Shown here in pieces: positions 61,701 to 64,000 of a DNA stretch of 64,000 nucleotides. Under the pieces are notes generated by a model. That model was not told the DNA's origin. It saw only the letters and a program-made list of their open reading frames with translations, and made no database searches. Within the stretch, counting starts at the first letter, position 1; each line of letters starts with the position of its first letter. Position numbers and translations under genes: made by a program. This DNA is from Vitis vinifera (taxonomy: Eukaryota > Streptophyta > Magnoliopsida > Vitales > Vitaceae): assembly GCF_030704535.1 (NCBI RefSeq), contig NC_081821.1, positions 6,711,001-6,775,000 of the forward strand, in the 5' to 3' direction.

Positions 61701-63320
61701 GAGAGCAGTCCAAAGTTGCCAAGCTATATGGCAACAACTCAATCTGCAAAGGCAAAGCTCCGAGCCCAAGGCTCCCCTCGGTTGGGGCAAGATGTGCCTG
61801 AGAAGAATAACATAACCAGGCGTCATTCTCTGCCCTCCTCTACTAATGGCAAAATGAACTCATTGTCACCGAAGACACAGAAACCGGTTCAAGGAAATGG
61901 CAAAGGAGGAAATAGAAGTGAGAGATCCATTTTGTCTTCAAAAGACGGAAATGGTAAGGAACTTGTGATCTCATTGGAGTTTCTGATTCTTGTTTTCTCA
62001 TGTGATGCTGCTTCTCACTTTCCAAAAGTTTTCGTTCTACACCTTTCACACCACACACAAGCACGCCCTGATTCGATGCTGCTTCCCATTTTCCAAGAAT
62101 TTTGGTTCAGTTCCTTTAACAACACACTCAAACACACCCTGAGAATAGTCAGCTTAGTATTGCTGCAACCTGGTGAGTTAGATCCTACCTAACCCGTGAG
62201 ATCCCAAACTTGGATTAGGAAATTTTAACTTGATCTAAGATTGTGTTGAGCTTGGATTGAGGCTTTAGCCTTTGGGTATCTATAAAATTTACTAATGATA
62301 GGTATATATCATTTTTCATTTTATAGCACTCAAAAATTGAAATAAAAGGAAAAAGTAGATAGAGTTAGATATAAAAGCAAAGAGAAATGAACTTTTATAT
62401 TAAATATATGCACGATAGATAGGATAACTTAATTCATATTAATTCTAATTTTTTTCTGTCATATAGAATTATGACCATATTAATCCTTCTACAAATTTTT
62501 ATTTTAGCTTGTAACATATTTGATCTTATATTTATAGATGCATTATTTTGAAAAAACTATTTATTTTCTTAATATTGTCTTAATTAAGTAACTATATGAT
62601 TGATGATCCGACAGATTTGACTTGAGTTGAAAATTTCTAATCTGAAGTGAGGTATGATTGGGGTTGGGTTGACTTCTGATCTATCAACCCACCCGAGTTG
62701 CAGTTCTAATTACTGTTTTGTTTCTCCATGGGTTGGAATTGGGATTTTCTTCATGCCACTCCACAGTGCTGTGCATGCAAGTTATGATGCATCTTAAAAG
62801 CTAGTATTCTCAATATATAGTAAATTTCCAAAAAGAGCTTTGTCATATTTTGTAACAAACCTTTGCATCAACTCAAATAGAAATTCTCAGTATGAAAGAA
62901 GAATTTTGCGGCTTTTGTAGAATAGACATACCTCATCAAACATCTAGGTGGCTTATTATTTTTTATTTTTAGAAATAAAAACTGCTATATAAAATGATAA
63001 CTTATAAAAAGATAAAATTCAACTTGTGTTCAAAACTCTTTTCAAAATTTTAAAAATTTGAGGAAGTGATTTTTACTTAAATGTCAAAATTTTGAAAATG
63101 TGTTTTCAACCTGTATTTTGAATAAGAATTGCAACATTTTATACATGACATTCTATCACTAAAAATAAAAAAAAATAGAAAATGTATCCATACAGGCGTT
63201 CTTATGCACTCACTTTTTCATTATCTTTTTTGTTTTTGTTTTTTGGCCTTCTCGTTAATATCTTGGTTCTTGTTTGATTTTACAGCAAAGGTGGCAGTCC
63301 AAGCAGAGTGGAGAAGGTGA
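55782..63320 (+). CDS. IQD31-like: IQ-domain (IQD30/31-like) calmodulin-binding protein, six coding exons
   Basis: Exons 55782-55865, 56554-56829, 58769-58972, 59788-59868, 60912-61953 and 63286-63320 join in frame to 573 residues. The start [17 protein letters not shown] is the family N-terminus. The IQ67 region spans ~109-175 with three IQ-type repeats ([15 protein letters not shown] at 111-125, [12 protein letters not shown] at 134-145, [11 protein letters not shown] at 160-170), and the phase 0 intron inside the first repeat is characteristic of IQDs. A DUF4005-type motif, [20 protein letters not shown], lies at about 484-503. The C-terminus is AEWRR. IQD proteins bind calmodulin and decorate microtubules or membranes as scaffolds in Ca2+ signalling and cell shape. 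Repeated EKPKR and EKVKR phrases (residues ~295-380) are basic and probably unstructured. The precise paralogue assignment is moderate. Confidence 0.93.
57159..57469. repeat. Tandem duplication of the left end of the MULE-like element
   Basis: ATTGGGTGAT plus the following GGGTGCAACTTGGGTGGG stretch at 57159 recurs at 57470, a period of 311 bp. The duplicated unit includes the putative target site, so it arose after insertion. Confidence 0.75.
57480..58216. mobile_element. MULE-like non-autonomous element in an IQD intron
   Basis: 737 bp starting AGAGGTGCAACTTGGGTGGG and ending with a sequence whose reverse complement is AGAGGTTTGCGATTTGGGTG. It is flanked by ATTGGGTGAT (57470-57479) and ATTGGATGAT (58217-58226), a 10 bp duplication with one change. 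A 9-10 bp duplication fits Mutator-like elements. No transposase is encoded. GGGTT/AACCC-rich motifs fill the ends. Confidence 0.65.
60575..60850. mobile_element. Possible MITE in the fourth IQD intron
   Basis: AAAAAGCACTTTTC near 60635 and AAAAGTGCTTTCAG near 60820 are inverted relatives, and GAGCCCATTTGAGATTG resembles the left end of some plant MITEs. Ends are not resolved. Confidence 0.3.
62195..62715. mobile_element. Eroded relative of the MULE-like element
   Basis: The right edge TATCAACCCACCCGAGTTGC is close to the inverted terminus of the element at 57480. The left edge is unclear. It lies in the last IQD intron. Confidence 0.35.
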
Positions 63321-64000
63321 TTGGAAAGAAATCCAAATTTTAAGAAAAGTTACAGTAAGTTAAATTTGTGAGCAACTTGTTGGCTTTGTCTTTATGGTGC
63401 AAGATTATTGTGTAAAAAAACTGAACATGGGTTCCCACTCGGAGGTGTGTGATTGTGCGAAGAGCTTTTTCAAAAGTTTCTTTTGCTTTTGAGTGTGAGA
63501 GAGTATATGTACATCCATAGGATTTGAAGTTTCATCGTACTGCAATCATTCATTAATTTTAATTTCTGCTTGGTTTCTATTATGAGAGTATAATTTCTGT
63601 TAAGTTCCCAGATTATTGCTAATCACTAGTTGGTTTTCCCTGCATTTGGACTCTTCTTTTTTCATATGCAAAAGTCTCTAAAGTCGTCGTAAGCCTAGGT
63701 GAAAGCCAGACACCAAACTGGAACCACTCAACATGATAATCGTTGGGCAATGATGAGGAGAATACAGAAGATCAAAGCATTATTCTCAAAAGATGTTATT
63801 CTGACAGGCATTTCATTATTTTAGTTGCTATACAGTACATTTAGGACATTATTACAAAACGCTGCCACGCTTCAATTAAATGTATGAGATAACAAAACAT
63901 GGTATTTTTACCTGTGTAAATATTAGAATCTATCATCGATCATCATTTGAAACAATTTGATTTGGGTCAATCACGACCCCTTGAACAGTCCTTGACCTTC
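63321..64000 (+). other. IQD 3' UTR and downstream DNA
   Basis: No further gene is supported. The first few hundred bases are probably IQD 3' UTR. The window ends in unannotated sequence. Confidence 0.5.

Noticed and set aside
61954..62192. Extension of the IQD reading frame past 61953
   Set aside because: A strong donor (ATG|GTAAGG) and a downstream exon ending AEWRR, typical of the family, indicate splicing. The extension is intron sequence.

Overview
The window is nuclear DNA of a dicot plant. It has split genes with GT-AG introns, AT-rich intergenic DNA, plant-specific gene families (group IIb WRKY, IQ67-domain IQD) and dense plant-type transposons. The gene structures and repeat style fit a woody dicot such as grapevine (Vitis), but that species call is inference. 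No prokaryotic, organellar or viral genome features were seen.

Four host genes are supported. (1) A WRKY group IIb (WRKY72/61-like) transcription factor on + (423-4289, six exons). (2) A RAD6-type E2 ubiquitin-conjugating enzyme (UBC2-like) on + (34035-40670, five coding exons; the 4.7 kb last intron is filled with LINE debris). (3) An uncharacterised 357-residue basic, Ser-rich protein on - (42264-45419, six exons), with a conserved helix-like block and a C-terminal KEN motif; it is convergent with the E2 gene. (4) An IQD30/31-like calmodulin-binding protein on + (55782-63320, six coding exons plus 5' untranslated exons).

Between WRKY and the E2 gene lies one very large Ty3/gypsy element of the Tat type (9480-28105, 18.6 kb). 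It has 2.8 kb LTRs that are nearly identical, a CTAGG target duplication, a tRNA-Arg-type primer site, a polypurine tract, and one long frame coding gag, protease, a G-patch-like stretch, reverse transcriptase, two RNase H domains and integrase. In-frame TAG codons cut that frame at two places. Its 4.5 kb 3' untranslated part holds five polypurine-tract-like motifs and three successive tandem arrays.

The remaining intergenic DNA is a layered transposon graveyard. Four copies of one ~1.3 kb solo-LTR family are present: two with perfect 5 bp target duplications, one with a MITE inside it, and one internally deleted. There are also several MITEs (some themselves hosts of solo LTRs), LINE 3' ends with target duplications, a tRNA-derived SINE and a MULE-like element inside an IQD intron. 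I found no evidence for a new multi-gene system. The most unusual structures are the 3' region of the Tat element and the ACCGGT-rich palindromic array of the solo-LTR family.
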